From positions 1 to 64,000 of the forward strand of contig JAKQJG010000376.1 of NCBI GenBank assembly GCA_029561305.1: a DNA stretch of 64,000 nucleotides, in the 5' to 3' direction. The position numbers and the translations under genes were made by a program. The notes beneath the pieces were generated by a model. The model searched no databases. It was not told where the DNA came from and was given only the letters and a program-made list of their open reading frames with translations. Source of the stretch: Bacteroidota bacterium (GTDB taxonomy: Bacteria; Bacteroidota; Bacteroidia; Chitinophagales; Chitinophagaceae). This document shows positions 1 through 8,434 of the stretch, piece after piece. The first letter of the stretch is position 1. Every line of letters starts with the position of its first letter.

Positions 1-300
1 TTTGTTCTGGCTTGTGATATGCTGTATATGAAAACAGATTTACTGGTTAAGTTATTAGAAAAGTATCAGCAGCAAATAGCCGACGCTTATATTTTCAGTA
101 ATGACGTTAAAGCAGAACCGCTTTGTGGTATTTATACCGACAGGTCGTTATCTTATGTGTCTGATTTGTATAAAACAAAAAAACTCCATACCTATAGCAT
201 GAAGTTTATATTAGAACAATTGAATGTTTGTGCTGTTCCTTTGGAAGACGAAGAGAAAAAATATTTTCAAAATTTCAATTCCCCTTCAGATATCATTTAA
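1..300 (+). CDS. mobA: Molybdenum cofactor guanylyltransferase MobA, C-terminal part (gene runs off the left edge)
   Basis: The frame is open from base 1 and reads FVLACDM, the VxACDMP-like motif in the nucleotidyltransferase core of MobA; the internal ATG at 19 is therefore not the true start. The family's EPLCGIY segment follows, and the protein ends with NFNSPSDI, like the usual N-x-N-T-P-x-D-L end of MobA. MobA transfers GMP from GTP to molybdopterin in the cytoplasm to give the guanine dinucleotide cofactor. The N-terminal GTP-binding loop lies outside the window. The alternative is a related nucleotidyltransferase of unknown substrate, but the two motifs together favour MobA. Confidence 0.75.
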   Translation, partial: FVLACDMLYMKTDLLVKLLEKYQQQIADAYIFSNDVKAEPLCGIYTDRSLSYVSDLYKTKKLHTYSMKFILEQLNVCAVPLEDEEKKYFQNFNSPSDII

Positions 301-303
301 GCA

Positions 304-609
304 TTATCTCTTTAATGCAAGACTTTTATCAATCGCATTTTTCCTGATAAACCAGGCAATAGTAAATGATGGGATCACATCAGTAAAAGGAATGATCTCT
401 TCCAGGAAATTAAAGGCACCACCAAACACACCTATTTTTCCACCAAAGAGTTTAAAAAAGATCATCGCAGATAAAGGCGCCCAGATGATATCTCCAAATT
501 CGCCCAGTGCAGGAATGGCATAGGTAAACATGCCGATCAAATCCATTACAACACAGATGGCAATGCTGGGAAGAAATTGTTTTTCTGTACTCATGGTGTT
601 ACTTTTCAT
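304..609 (-). CDS. Small conserved membrane protein of unknown function
   Basis: 101 residues with two to three hydrophobic segments (about 12-35, 40-60 and 78-92 by eye) and a short charged C-terminus. No catalytic motif is visible and I cannot assign a family. An alternative start at 594 (MSTEKQF) would give 96 residues and is equally plausible. It converges on the mobA stop with only 3 bp between them, so the two genes are packed tail to tail. The hydrophobic pattern with Gly/Pro-rich turns suggests an integral inner-membrane protein rather than a secreted one. Coding status is supported by the long open frame and the exact fit between neighbours. Confidence 0.6.
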   Translation of the reverse strand: MKSNTMSTEKQFLPSIAICVVMDLIGMFTYAIPALGEFGDIIWAPLSAMIFFKLFGGKIGVFGGAFNFLEEIIPFTDVIPSFTIAWFIRKNAIDKSLALKR

Positions 610-681
610 GCAGCATAATAATAGAAAATCCTGCCAAATTAATTACCCTGACATTCCGTCGTTGTTAAAATTTTCTCTACG

Positions 682-2046
682 CTACATTACAATGTCCATC
701 ACTTTCTTTGTCGCCCTGCTTTCTTCGGCCATAAAACCCATTACATGGCTTTCGATAGATTGATCAATGGTGGAAGTAAGGACCGACGCATCCCGTTTAG
801 AAATGGCCTGCAGCCAGTTGGAAACCAACCGCCAGTCGCCGCCACCATGGCCATCTGTTGCTTGTGTCCACTGCGTTTTTTGGCCGGTTAAAAAATCAGT
901 CATTACAAAGGAACTCATGTCTCCTGTTATATCACCCAGGCTTCCCATTACCCTTGTTCTTCTTCCTTCATAAGAGGTAAATGCTTCCATCGAAAAAGAA
1001 ACAGTGAGCCCGTCTTCAAACAACATATTGGTTGTGTAATGATCCGGCTGGTCATTTTCCATCCTGTACACACATCGGCCATAGTTGGTTGTTTTTAATT
1101 GCTGCAACACATATTCCGCCTGCTTGTCTTTATCATCCGGCAGATCGAAAACATAATTGCGTTGTCTTTTACGATAGTATATTTCCAGTGCAGAGTAAGG
1201 GCATTTTGATTCTACTGCACAACCATCTGTACAGCGGGCTGTACTGCCAGCTGGTGCATTCTTTTCTTTAAACCATTTGAGATCACCAAAAGCCTGGATG
1301 CTTTTACAAGGCTTGCCCACCATCCATCTTAAAATATCCAGGTCGTGGCAACTTTTTGCTAAAATGATGGGAGTCGTTTTTTTACTGTTGTGCCAGTTGC
1401 CTCTCACATAAGAGTGGCTCATGTGTATATGTTCGATGGGTTCAAGGTGTTGCACGCTGATGATCTCTCCCAATACGCCACTCTCCATTATTTCTTTCAG
1501 CTTTACAAAGTAAGGGGCATAGCGGAGCACATGACAAACCGCCACGATCCGGCCTGTTTTTTTTGCCAGCGCCAATATATCACGGCATTCTTTTTCACTG
1601 GGCGAAATAGGTTTTTCTAACAGTATATCGTATCCCATTTCAAGTGCCTTCATGCAGGGACCGTAGTGCAGGTTATCGGGTGTTGTGATAATGACGGCAT
1701 CTGCAAATTTTGGTTTTTTAAATACGTCTTCCCAAGTGGCAAAACGGTTCTCTGCTTTGATATTGTGCTTCTGTGCATAGCGTTCATTACGTACAGCAAT
1801 AGGTTCTGCCACACCAATAATGTCCAGCTGGTCTCCATGCTGCAGTGAATATCCGCCATATACATTACCCCTGTTGCCGGCGCCCAGGGTAATTGCAGTA
1901 ATGGGTTTATCAAGTATCAATTTTTTTTCTGGTAATAAGATGGGATGGCCATTTTCATCTTTTGCCCAGGAGGAAAAAGGTAAAATAGTTCCGGCAGTTA
2001 ATCCCAATGCCCTTAAGGCGTCGCGGCGTGTCCATTGTTTTGACAT
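682..2046 (-). CDS. Gfo/Idh/MocA family oxidoreductase with Tat signal
   Basis: Predicted NAD(P)-dependent sugar or polyol dehydrogenase of the Gfo/Idh/MocA family. The start at 2046 (MSKQWTRRDALRALG) puts a twin-arginine signal right at the N-terminus; the longer frame to 2100 would bury it behind 18 residues. The Rossmann motif TLGAGNRGNVYG follows, then VAEP, then EKPIS, the EKP motif whose lysine is catalytic in this family. About two thirds along is a cysteine cluster (CTDGCAVESKCPYSA), which I recall from a periplasmic subgroup in Bacteroidota; a metal or structural role is inference. Tat export of a folded, cofactor-loaded enzyme suggests action on glycans in the periplasm. The substrate cannot be told from the sequence. 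The gene stands alone. Confidence 0.85.
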   Translation of the reverse strand: MSKQWTRRDALRALGLTAGTILPFSSWAKDENGHPILLPEKKLILDKPITAITLGAGNRGNVYGGYSLQHGDQLDIIGVAEPIAVRNERYAQKHNIKAENRFATWEDVFKKPKFADAVIITTPDNLHYGPCMKALEMGYDILLEKPISPSEKECRDILALAKKTGRIVAVCHVLRYAPYFVKLKEIMESGVLGEIISVQHLEPIEHIHMSHSYVRGNWHNSKKTTPIILAKSCHDLDILRWMVGKPCKSIQAFGDLKWFKEKNAPAGSTARCTDGCAVESKCPYSALEIYYRKRQRNYVFDLPDDKDKQAEYVLQQLKTTNYGRCVYRMENDQPDHYTTNMLFEDGLTVSFSMEAFTSYEGRRTRVMGSLGDITGDMSSFVMTDFLTGQKTQWTQATDGHGGGDWRLVSNWLQAISKRDASVLTSTIDQSIESHVMGFMAEESRATKKVMDIVM

Positions 2047-2159
2047 AGCAATTCGTTTTGGTGCAGGTTTTAAAGTTACAAAATTGTTTGACCTGTCCAT
2101 ATGTATTAAAATAAATAGCTAATTTGTCGAAGTTCAATAGAGTATCATTTTTTGAAAAT

Positions 2160-2245
2160 GACAACGAAGTTGTCTATCCCCTGCGTTCTCCACGTCCCTG
2201 CCTGCCGGTAGGCAAGTCTGCGTGAGACTATTTGCACGCGGAGAG
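2160..2245. repeat. Intergenic palindromic repeat cluster
   Basis: The spacer between the divergently placed oxidoreductase and acyltransferase genes holds a perfect 6-bp inverted repeat around GAA (2160-2174) and a GC-rich hairpin core TGCCTGCCGGTAGGCA at 2199-2214. The latter resembles a dispersed intergenic repeat I recall from Bacteroidota genomes. No promoter stands out here. Confidence 0.5.
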
Positions 2246-2324
2246 GCAGAGATCGCGGAGTTGCTTTTTAATTGGATAGCTGTTGGATTCAAACTGATAC
2301 ACTACACAAAGTTCAATTTCCATC

Positions 2325-3479
2325 ATGACTGCAGCCACACAACGATTTACCGCCCTCGATGTTTTCCGGGGCCTTACCATTTGCCTGATGATCATTGTAA
2401 ATACGCCTGGCAATGGAGATACTACGTATGCTCCTTTGCATCATGCAAAATGGCATGGCTTTACGCCGACCGACCTGGTATTTCCTTCTTTTCTTTTTGC
2501 CGTGGGCAATGCCATGAGTTTTGTAATGAAAAAATGGGAAGGGCTTTCGCAGAGCACGGTTCTCTGGAAAATTTTTAAAAGAACGTTTATTATTTTTTTA
2601 TTGGGCTTCTTAATGTATTGGTTTCCTTTTGTGAGATGGAGTGCAGACAATACACTTACTGCTATTCCATTTGAAGAAACGAGGGTGTTTGGCGTGCTGC
2701 AGCGTATTGCTTTGTGTTATGGTATTGCTGCTTTGCTGATCTATTACCTCAAGCCTAAAGCTGCATTGATCGTGAGTGTGATCTTCTTATTTCTTTATTG
2801 GGTATTGTTGTATGCTTTTGGCAATGGTGCCGATCCGTTAAGCATGCAGGATAATTTTGGATCAGTAGTGGACCGATGGCTCCTGGGTGAAAAACACTTG
2901 TATCATGGAGAAGGAGTGGCTTTTGACCCGGAAGGCTTGTTAAGTACCTTGCCGGCTGTTGCCAATGTGGTAGCTGGATTTATTGCCGGAAAATTCATCC
3001 AGGAAAATATTCGGCCAGATGACATGGTGGTAAGGGCAAGTGCCTATGAAGGGCTAAGTAAATTGTTATTGGCCGGGTCTCTTTTATTGTTTGCAGCATA
3101 TTGCTGGGATTTATCTTTTCCTATCAATAAAAAGCTTTGGACAAGTTCCTTTGTGCTGCATACAGTTGGGTTGGATTGCATCATTCTCGCCATCATCATC
3201 TACACTATCCATTTTAAAAAGTACACGGTAGGGACTTACTTCTTCGAAGTGTTTGGCCGCAACCCCTTGTTCATTTATTTGCTGAGTGAAATAATAGCCA
3301 TCTTATTGTGGTTTTTTAAAGCAGACGGACAAACACCGGTGTATTCCTGGCTGTATGATAACTTATTTGTGCATGCAGGAAACTATTTCGGCTCTTTCCT
3401 GTTTGCTTGTACAGTGATGATAATTTGCTGGCTGGTGGGATATCTGCTGGATAAAAAGAAAATTTATATCAGGGTATAA
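2325..3479 (+). CDS. Multi-pass membrane acyltransferase, HGSNAT/NagX-like (DUF5009/COG4299)
   Basis: About ten transmembrane segments over 384 residues. The N-terminus (FTALDVFRGLTICLMIIVN) is the signature of the heparan-alpha-glucosaminide N-acetyltransferase-like family, followed by the H-x-x-W-x-G-x-T-x-x-DLVFPSFLF block (residues about 40-60), which carries the conserved histidine used for acetyl transfer in the lysosomal homologue. Such proteins are thought to move an acyl group across the inner membrane onto an amino sugar; the bacterial substrate is inferred to be a glucosamine-type sugar. The family length is about 370-400 residues, so the gene is intact. It has its own spacer upstream and precedes the GH3 gene by 97 bp on the same strand. 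Confidence 0.8.
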   Translation: MTAATQRFTALDVFRGLTICLMIIVNTPGNGDTTYAPLHHAKWHGFTPTDLVFPSFLFAVGNAMSFVMKKWEGLSQSTVLWKIFKRTFIIFLLGFLMYWFPFVRWSADNTLTAIPFEETRVFGVLQRIALCYGIAALLIYYLKPKAALIVSVIFLFLYWVLLYAFGNGADPLSMQDNFGSVVDRWLLGEKHLYHGEGVAFDPEGLLSTLPAVANVVAGFIAGKFIQENIRPDDMVVRASAYEGLSKLLLAGSLLLFAAYCWDLSFPINKKLWTSSFVLHTVGLDCIILAIIIYTIHFKKYTVGTYFFEVFGRNPLFIYLLSEIIAILLWFFKADGQTPVYSWLYDNLFVHAGNYFGSFLFACTVMIICWLVGYLLDKKKIYIRV

Positions 3480-3576
3480 TAAAATCAAAAGCGCCTGACC
3501 CGGTTCCATTGCAAACCTAAAATCTAAATACTGGCCACCATAGCGTATTTTTACATCACTTATAACCTGTCGTTGC

Positions 3577-5106
3577 ATGGCCATAATAGACTTTAAACTT
3601 CCCCGATCGATCGCTACCGCCCTGCGGCTGCCCGTGAGCACCCCACGCAGCCAACAGATAAAAGTGCTAAAAAGATTATTGAAGAAAGCGAGGTTTACGG
3701 ATTTTGGTCAGACATATAAGTTTGATGAAATACTGTTAAGCAAACATCCGGGTAAACGTTTTCAGCAACTGGTTCCTGCATCTAACTACAATAAAATGTA
3801 TGAAGGCTGGTGGCACAAAGCAAAAGATGGCGCAACGGATGTATGCTGGCCCGGTAAGATAAAATACTTTGCCCTTAGCAGTGGCACCAGCGATGCAGCC
3901 AGCAAGTACATTCCCATTACAAAAGAACTCATTCGAAGTAATACCATCACCAGTATCAAACAATTGATCAGTCTTGCTAAGTACGAGGATGTACCCAAAA
4001 AAGCTGTGGGCAAAGGCTGGCTGATGCTGGGTGGAAGTACACAGTTACAGAAAGGGCCTACATACTATGCCGGGGACCTGAGTGGTATCCAGCAAAAAAA
4101 TATTCCGTTCTGGTTCCAGGGTTTGTACAAGCCCGGAAAAAAAATTGCCAAAGAAAAAGACTGGGCAAAAAAACTGGAGGAGATCGTAGAAAGTGCCCCT
4201 CAGTGGGATCTTGGTTTTATAGTTGGTGTGCCGGCATGGCTGCAGTTGTGTATGGAAAAAATTATTGAGCGATACAAACTCAATAACATTCATGATATAT
4301 GGCCCAACCTGGCTTTTTATGTGCATGGCGGTGTGGCCATGGAGCCGTATAAAAAAGGTTTTGAAAAATTACTGGGCAAACCCATCACTTACATAGAGAC
4401 CTATTTGGCAAGCGAAGGATTTTTAGCGTACCAGAACCGGCAGAGTGCGGTGGGTATGCACCTGGCGCTGAACAATAATATTTTTTTTGAGTTTGTTCCT
4501 TTTGATGATAACAACTTCGACAGTGAAGGAAATATGGTGGAGGAGCCGGAAGCGTTTATGATCCATGAAATGGAGGAAAATAAGGATTATGCAGTTTTGA
4601 TAAGTACCAATGCCGGCGCCTGGCGGTATGCCATTGGTGATACGGTTCGGTTGATAGATAAAGAGAGAAGTGAGATCATCATTACCGGCAGAACAAAACA
4701 CTTTTTGAGTCTGGTTGGTGAGCATTTGAGCGTTGACAATATGAACAAGGCCATTGAAATGGCAAGTGAAGAATTAAATATTTCTATTCCCGAGTTTACA
4801 GTGGCGGGTGTGCCCTTTGGCAATTTTTTTGCCCACCACTGGTATATCGCCACGGATGATATAGCTGATGAAAAACAACTGGCACTGCATATTGATGCCA
4901 AACTGAAAGAGCTGAATGATGACTATGAAGTGGAACGCAAACATGCATTAAAAGAAGTATATGTAACGGTGCTCTCTGAAAAAATGTTTATGGATTTTAT
5001 GAAGAGCAAGGGCAAGGTGGGTGGACAGCATAAATTTCCACGGGTGTTGAAAGGCAAGATGCTGGAGGAGTGGGAGCGGTTTTTGAAGGGGCAGCTGGTG
5101 GGGTGA
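3577..5106 (+). CDS. GH3 auxin-responsive promoter-like acyl-amido synthetase
   Basis: A 509-residue member of the GH3 superfamily of ANL adenylating enzymes. The ATP-binding loop SSGTSDAASKYIPIT is at residues about 105-120, the second motif YLASEGFLAYQ at about 273-283, and YAIGDTVRLI (the YRxGD motif) near 350. Plant GH3 enzymes adenylate a carboxylic acid and conjugate it to an amino acid; bacterial homologues are common in Bacteroidota and their substrates are largely unknown. No signal peptide is seen, so it acts in the cytoplasm. The ATG at 3577 follows a long non-coding spacer; nothing upstream in frame is better. Family membership is firm and the substrate is open. Confidence 0.88.
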   Translation: MAIIDFKLPRSIATALRLPVSTPRSQQIKVLKRLLKKARFTDFGQTYKFDEILLSKHPGKRFQQLVPASNYNKMYEGWWHKAKDGATDVCWPGKIKYFALSSGTSDAASKYIPITKELIRSNTITSIKQLISLAKYEDVPKKAVGKGWLMLGGSTQLQKGPTYYAGDLSGIQQKNIPFWFQGLYKPGKKIAKEKDWAKKLEEIVESAPQWDLGFIVGVPAWLQLCMEKIIERYKLNNIHDIWPNLAFYVHGGVAMEPYKKGFEKLLGKPITYIETYLASEGFLAYQNRQSAVGMHLALNNNIFFEFVPFDDNNFDSEGNMVEEPEAFMIHEMEENKDYAVLISTNAGAWRYAIGDTVRLIDKERSEIIITGRTKHFLSLVGEHLSVDNMNKAIEMASEELNISIPEFTVAGVPFGNFFAHHWYIATDDIADEKQLALHIDAKLKELNDDYEVERKHALKEVYVTVLSEKMFMDFMKSKGKVGGQHKFPRVLKGKMLEEWERFLKGQLVG

Positions 5107-5154
5107 GGGTTTGTGTGTAAATAATTCTTTATTACATCTTAGCATAAATTCTTT

Positions 5155-6225
5155 ATGTGTAAGTCCATTCATATCTTTTTCCTTTTATTTATCTCCCTTC
5201 TGTTTCTTGTTTCATGCAGCAATAATAAAACCCCTCTTTTTAAAAAAGACCAGTCAAGTTTAGCAGAAAAGGAAAATAATCTTTTTGTATTTATTGGGGA
5301 AAAGATAAACTTTAAAGAATTGCCACAGGAAGAAATTTCAATGGACGGAAAGTTTTATGGAAAGTATAAAGTTCTGCAGCATGTGTATGGCGAGTACAAA
5401 TTGGATACAATTGAATTTACAGCGTATGATCATTATGGAATACCAGATTTTAGCAATTATAAAAATGTGATGTTATTCGTAAGGGAACATAAGGGGAAAT
5501 ATTATCATGAAAAATACCAGTTTTATGATGTGTATAAAACTGCGGATAAAAGGTGGGCTGGAAGATATTTGGGTAGAGAAAGCAAATCAGCGCAAAAGAT
5601 TTCTTTTGCTGAAGAGATTTCATTTCCCCTTTCGACGGTAAATAAAAAAGAGATCGGTTGCTGGTTCCCTGCTCCTTATTACAGAATTGCAGGGGATAAA
5701 GCAATTACGGAACATGGAATATATATCGAAAACCTATTTAAAATAAAAAGGGATGGAATTTTAAAGAGCAGGGGTTTGTTTGGTAAGGGAAAACCTGGAG
5801 AATTCGAAATCATAGAAACAGAAATGGCAGAGGTAGCTAACCGAGAAGCTGCCATGGATGATAATTGGAAAAATTTCAAAATATTTTGGGAAAAAATAGC
5901 AATTAACCCAGACAGCATTGTTATCTCTCACCTGGATAAAGTCGTTTTAGACTCCATTTTTTTAAATGACACTTTGTATTCAAAGCATAACAGCAGGATA
6001 AAGGAGAACTTTTCAATCGAAGTATTGAGAAAGTTTAATAATAACGATGGCATGAATTATCAACGGAATACGAATAATTTTGGAAAATCACTTTTCCAGG
6101 TAACTATAATAGTGGATACGATCAATACATTTGAAACTAAGATACAGGCTTCTTTCGTAAAAATGAAAACTGGTTTTAGATTGTACAGCATCAAAGAAGA
6201 AAAGAAATGCATCTGTGGGTACTGA
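5155..6225 (+). CDS. Predicted lipoprotein of unknown function
   Basis: Starts with a clear type II signal peptide (hydrophobic residues 6-20, lipobox FLVSC with Cys21), followed by a mostly polar, Lys-rich 335-residue body. I do not recognise a family. The first half (about 45-125) reads like an alternating beta-strand domain (QHVYGEYKLDTIEFTAYDHY) similar in feel to repeat-poor immunoglobulin-like domains. The mature protein probably sits on a membrane leaflet facing the periplasm. It ends 2 bp before the stop of the opposite-strand metallophosphoesterase. No operon partner can be named. Confidence 0.65.
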   Translation: MCKSIHIFFLLFISLLFLVSCSNNKTPLFKKDQSSLAEKENNLFVFIGEKINFKELPQEEISMDGKFYGKYKVLQHVYGEYKLDTIEFTAYDHYGIPDFSNYKNVMLFVREHKGKYYHEKYQFYDVYKTADKRWAGRYLGRESKSAQKISFAEEISFPLSTVNKKEIGCWFPAPYYRIAGDKAITEHGIYIENLFKIKRDGILKSRGLFGKGKPGEFEIIETEMAEVANREAAMDDNWKNFKIFWEKIAINPDSIVISHLDKVVLDSIFLNDTLYSKHNSRIKENFSIEVLRKFNNNDGMNYQRNTNNFGKSLFQVTIIVDTINTFETKIQASFVKMKTGFRLYSIKEEKKCICGY

Positions 6226-6226
6226 T

Positions 6227-6853
6227 TTAAATGTCAAAAATGACAGGCTCATTCTTCAACCGGTATTTTTCATCCAGTACACTGGCGTTAATAAACAAAG
6301 TGCCATCTTTTTCAATACTTCCATAAGCCTCATGAATATGCCCGCAGATATGAACCTTGGATTTAATTTCCTGAACTTTTAATAATAAATCCTCGCAGCC
6401 AGTATAAGTGCCATTGGTTGTTTTGTCTAAAATTTTATAAACAGGCCCATGGGTGATCAATACGTCTGTGTTATCAGGAATTAAATCCCAATGCCTTTTT
6501 ATCGCTTCGCCCCGATGCCTGTTGAATGCCCAATTAAAAAACGAGGGCGTTATGGGTGAGCCCCAGAATGTAATGCCATCTATTTCCGTTCCTGAATCAT
6601 TTAAGTAAATTACATCTGCAGCAATTATTTTATTAATTTCTTCCTCCGGCATTTTTTCAAAATAAAAATCATGATTGCCTGCGATAAAAATTTTATGATT
6701 AAAATTTTGCTGGCCGAACCATTTCATAAACGGAAGAATTTCGGGTTCAGTTCCTTTCATTGAAATATCACCTGCATGTATCAGCACATCCCCCGGGGGA
6801 AGCATTAATTTATCATGCAGTCCATGTGTATCCGATATGGCAGTAATTCTCAT
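6227..6853 (-). CDS. Metallophosphoesterase, MPPED/239FB-like
   Basis: A calcineurin-type dinuclear metal phosphoesterase. The motif series is complete: SDTHG near the start, DVLIHAGDIS, IAGNHDFYFE, THGP and CGHIHEAYG. These supply the Asp, His and Asn metal ligands. Order and spacing (PPGDVLIHAGD...KIFIAGNHD...GCEDLL...KVHICGHIHE) are closest to the MPPED1/MPPED2 group, known to hydrolyse phosphodiesters and cyclic nucleotides in vitro; the native substrate is unknown. I chose the start at 6853 (MRITAISDTHG) because the beta strand leading to the first metal motif begins there; the frame extends nine residues further to 6880. Cytoplasmic, about 208 residues, standing alone. Confidence 0.87.
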   Translation of the reverse strand: MRITAISDTHGLHDKLMLPPGDVLIHAGDISMKGTEPEILPFMKWFGQQNFNHKIFIAGNHDFYFEKMPEEEINKIIAADVIYLNDSGTEIDGITFWGSPITPSFFNWAFNRHRGEAIKRHWDLIPDNTDVLITHGPVYKILDKTTNGTYTGCEDLLLKVQEIKSKVHICGHIHEAYGSIEKDGTLFINASVLDEKYRLKNEPVIFDI

Positions 6854-6953
6854 GTTGTACTTATTGAAAGGCAGTTTCAAATCTACTATTAATTATATAG
6901 AGAGGTCCGTCTTTCAGCACGGGAAAAATCCCCTTATAAATGGTGTTTTTCTC

Positions 6954-6984
6954 TTGCAGGATCAAATGTGTCTGGATAGTTTTG
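6954..6984 (+). promoter_or_regulatory. Candidate Bacteroidota-type promoter for ssb
   Basis: TTG at 6954-6956, 20 bp, then TAGTTTTG at 6977-6984, which matches the TAnnTTTG -7 element of the phylum exactly. Transcription would start near 6991, about 55 bases before the ssb ATG at 7045. Confidence 0.5.
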
Positions 6985-7044
6985 AGTTATAAAAATTGTA
7001 CCCGCATTTATTGTAACAATATTACACACTAAAAAACATCGAAC

Positions 7045-7389
7045 ATGAATGCTTTAAAAAACAGGGTTCAGTTGATTGGTAACCTGGGCAATGCCCCTGA
7101 AGTAAAAACCGTAACAAACGGAAAAAAAATGGCCCGGTTCAGCGTGGCTACCAACGAAAATTACCGGAATGCCAAGGGAGAAAAAGTAACAGAAACCCAT
7201 TGGCACAATGTAGTGGCCTGGGGCAAAACAGCAGAGATTGCAGAAAAGTATTTAACAAAGGGCAAGGAAGTGGTAGTGGAAGGCAAGCTCATTACAAGAA
7301 GTTACAATGATAAAGACGGGAATAAAAGATCCATCACAGAAGTGGAGGTAAATGAACTGTTGATGATGGGAGGAAAAGAAAAAAATTAA
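7045..7389 (+). CDS. ssb: Single-stranded DNA-binding protein, first paralogue, no acidic tail
   Basis: An OB-fold SSB of 114 residues. The start NRVQLIGNLGNAPEVK and the core WHNVVAWGKTAEIAEKYL are diagnostic. It binds single-stranded DNA in the cytoplasm, probably as a tetramer. It ends at MMGGKEKN directly after the OB fold: the disordered linker and the DDDIPF-like tip used by normal bacterial SSBs to recruit replication and repair proteins are absent. It is therefore probably an accessory SSB, with the housekeeping one elsewhere. A second, very similar copy lies at 8435-8779. It has its own promoter candidate and a terminator, so it is monocistronic. Confidence 0.93.
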   Translation: MNALKNRVQLIGNLGNAPEVKTVTNGKKMARFSVATNENYRNAKGEKVTETHWHNVVAWGKTAEIAEKYLTKGKEVVVEGKLITRSYNDKDGNKRSITEVEVNELLMMGGKEKN

Positions 7390-7406
7390 ATGGTTATCCC
7401 GTTTAT

Positions 7407-7450
7407 GCTGCAGCCGGTTAAAGCTGTTTTAACCTGGTTGCAGCTTTTAA
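7407..7450 (+). terminator. Terminator of the first ssb gene
   Basis: A stem of about 16 bp with one bulge pairs 7407-7422 (GCTGCAGCCGGTTAAA) with the segment ending at 7444, followed by TTTTAAATTTT. It lies 17 bp after the ssb stop. Confidence 0.6.
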
Positions 7451-7483
7451 ATTTTATGAATGACATTGGAAGACCAACAGCCG

Positions 7484-7714
7484 TCACTGTAATTTAATTG
7501 ATTGCAGTAAGTACTCCAGTCCGTTTAGTTTGATCTCATACATGGTCTCCAGCAACATGCCCAGCTTCCCTTTGGGAAAACCCTTCCTTGCAAACCATTC
7601 CAAATAACTTACCGGCAGATTACAAAGTAATGTGTCCTTGTATTTTCCAAAGGGCATTTTCATTTTAACCAGTTCTAATAATAGTTCAGGGTTTAAACCC
7701 GGAGCATCTTCCAT
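7484..7714 (-). CDS. DUF3820 family protein
   Basis: 76 residues with the full DUF3820 signature: MPFGKYKD, LPVSYLEWFARKGFPKGKLG, then LETMYEIK. The family is small, often found alone or fused to nucleases, and is proposed to help nucleic-acid processing; no reaction is established. Here it lies between two ssb genes and next to a zinc-ribbon protein, which fits a DNA-metabolism setting. The length equals that of stand-alone members. No signal peptide, so cytoplasmic. Confidence 0.82.
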   Translation of the reverse strand: MEDAPGLNPELLLELVKMKMPFGKYKDTLLCNLPVSYLEWFARKGFPKGKLGMLLETMYEIKLNGLEYLLQSIKLQ

Positions 7715-7784
7715 GTTATTCTATATTTTTATCGCCTAAGACAGTTTTTACAATTATCTACGTTTAGCAGATACTGCAAATATA

Positions 7785-7832
7785 ATTCGTGTTCATTTGT
7801 GAACTGAGTGTAGCCGTAGTATTCGTGGTTAA
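7785..7832. repeat. Decayed copy of the GxxExxY-element end repeat
   Basis: AATTCGTGTTCATTTGTG at 7784-7801 followed, after about 20 bp of unrelated sequence, by ATTCGTGGTTAAAA at 7821-7834. These are the two halves of the right-hand 28-bp repeat at 9293-9320 with point changes and an insertion. No partner repeat is visible near it. Confidence 0.5.
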
Positions 7833-7842
7833 AAAAAACTTT

Positions 7843-8217
7843 TTATTCTTCTTTTCTTTTTACAATTAAAAACCAGTCATTATCAAGTGGCAGGTATCCA
7901 TAATCATAGCACCAGGAATAAGATTTACCTTCTTTGTTCTTGAAAAGATGTGTGAAGTATTTAAAACTAAAACCCAAACCCAGTAATTTTTCCCTGCTGG
8001 CTTTCACGTGTTCTTCCTTATCTCCTTTTAGAGATTCGAGGATTTTCCTGTTTTTTATCAATGTATTGTTGATGTTGCGGACATAGCTGCTGTGATTGCC
8101 TTTTGCTTTTTGCTGGTTGTTGTAATTGTTCCGGCAATAGTCATCGCAAAACTTTTTGTCGGCCCTGCCTTTAATTGTTTTACCACAACTTAAACAGGTT
8201 TTGGTTATGTCATTCAT
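7843..8217 (-). CDS. Zinc-ribbon protein of unknown function
   Basis: 124 residues. The N-terminus carries CLSCGKTIKGRADKKFCDDYC, a four-cysteine treble-clef or zinc-ribbon knuckle like those of DUF2116-type proteins, followed by RNNYNNQQK. The remaining 90 residues are basic and helical, ending in an aromatic segment (YSWCYDYGYLPL). Such proteins are common in Bacteroidota; the exact role is unknown, but a zinc knuckle plus basic helix suggests nucleic-acid binding. Its neighbours (SSB, DUF3820, helicase) agree. The stop lies a few bases from the decayed repeat at 7785-7832. Confidence 0.75.
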   Translation of the reverse strand: MNDITKTCLSCGKTIKGRADKKFCDDYCRNNYNNQQKAKGNHSSYVRNINNTLIKNRKILESLKGDKEEHVKASREKLLGLGFSFKYFTHLFKNKEGKSYSWCYDYGYLPLDNDWFLIVKRKEE

Positions 8218-8434
8218 AATAAGGGTTTAAAAAAGTAAGATACGAAAAATGTTTCCGTGTGCAAACGTTTTAGCCGTTTAGTTTCGGGAGTAAGCGGATA
8301 AAAACCGGCTGTCGCTTTTACTACATATCATCTTTGCATTGTCAATCGGCGGCGCCACCGAAAGATTGAAATAAAAAAATTAAAAACTTCTTCGTCACCT
8401 GCTGGTAGCAGTGTCGGGAGCAAAATTTACAAAC

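Noticed and set aside
3363-3641. Minus-strand open frame across the acyltransferase end and the GH3 start with protein-like sequence
   Set aside because: It overlaps two well-supported genes on the other strand and matches no family; the 97-bp spacer alone gives no support.
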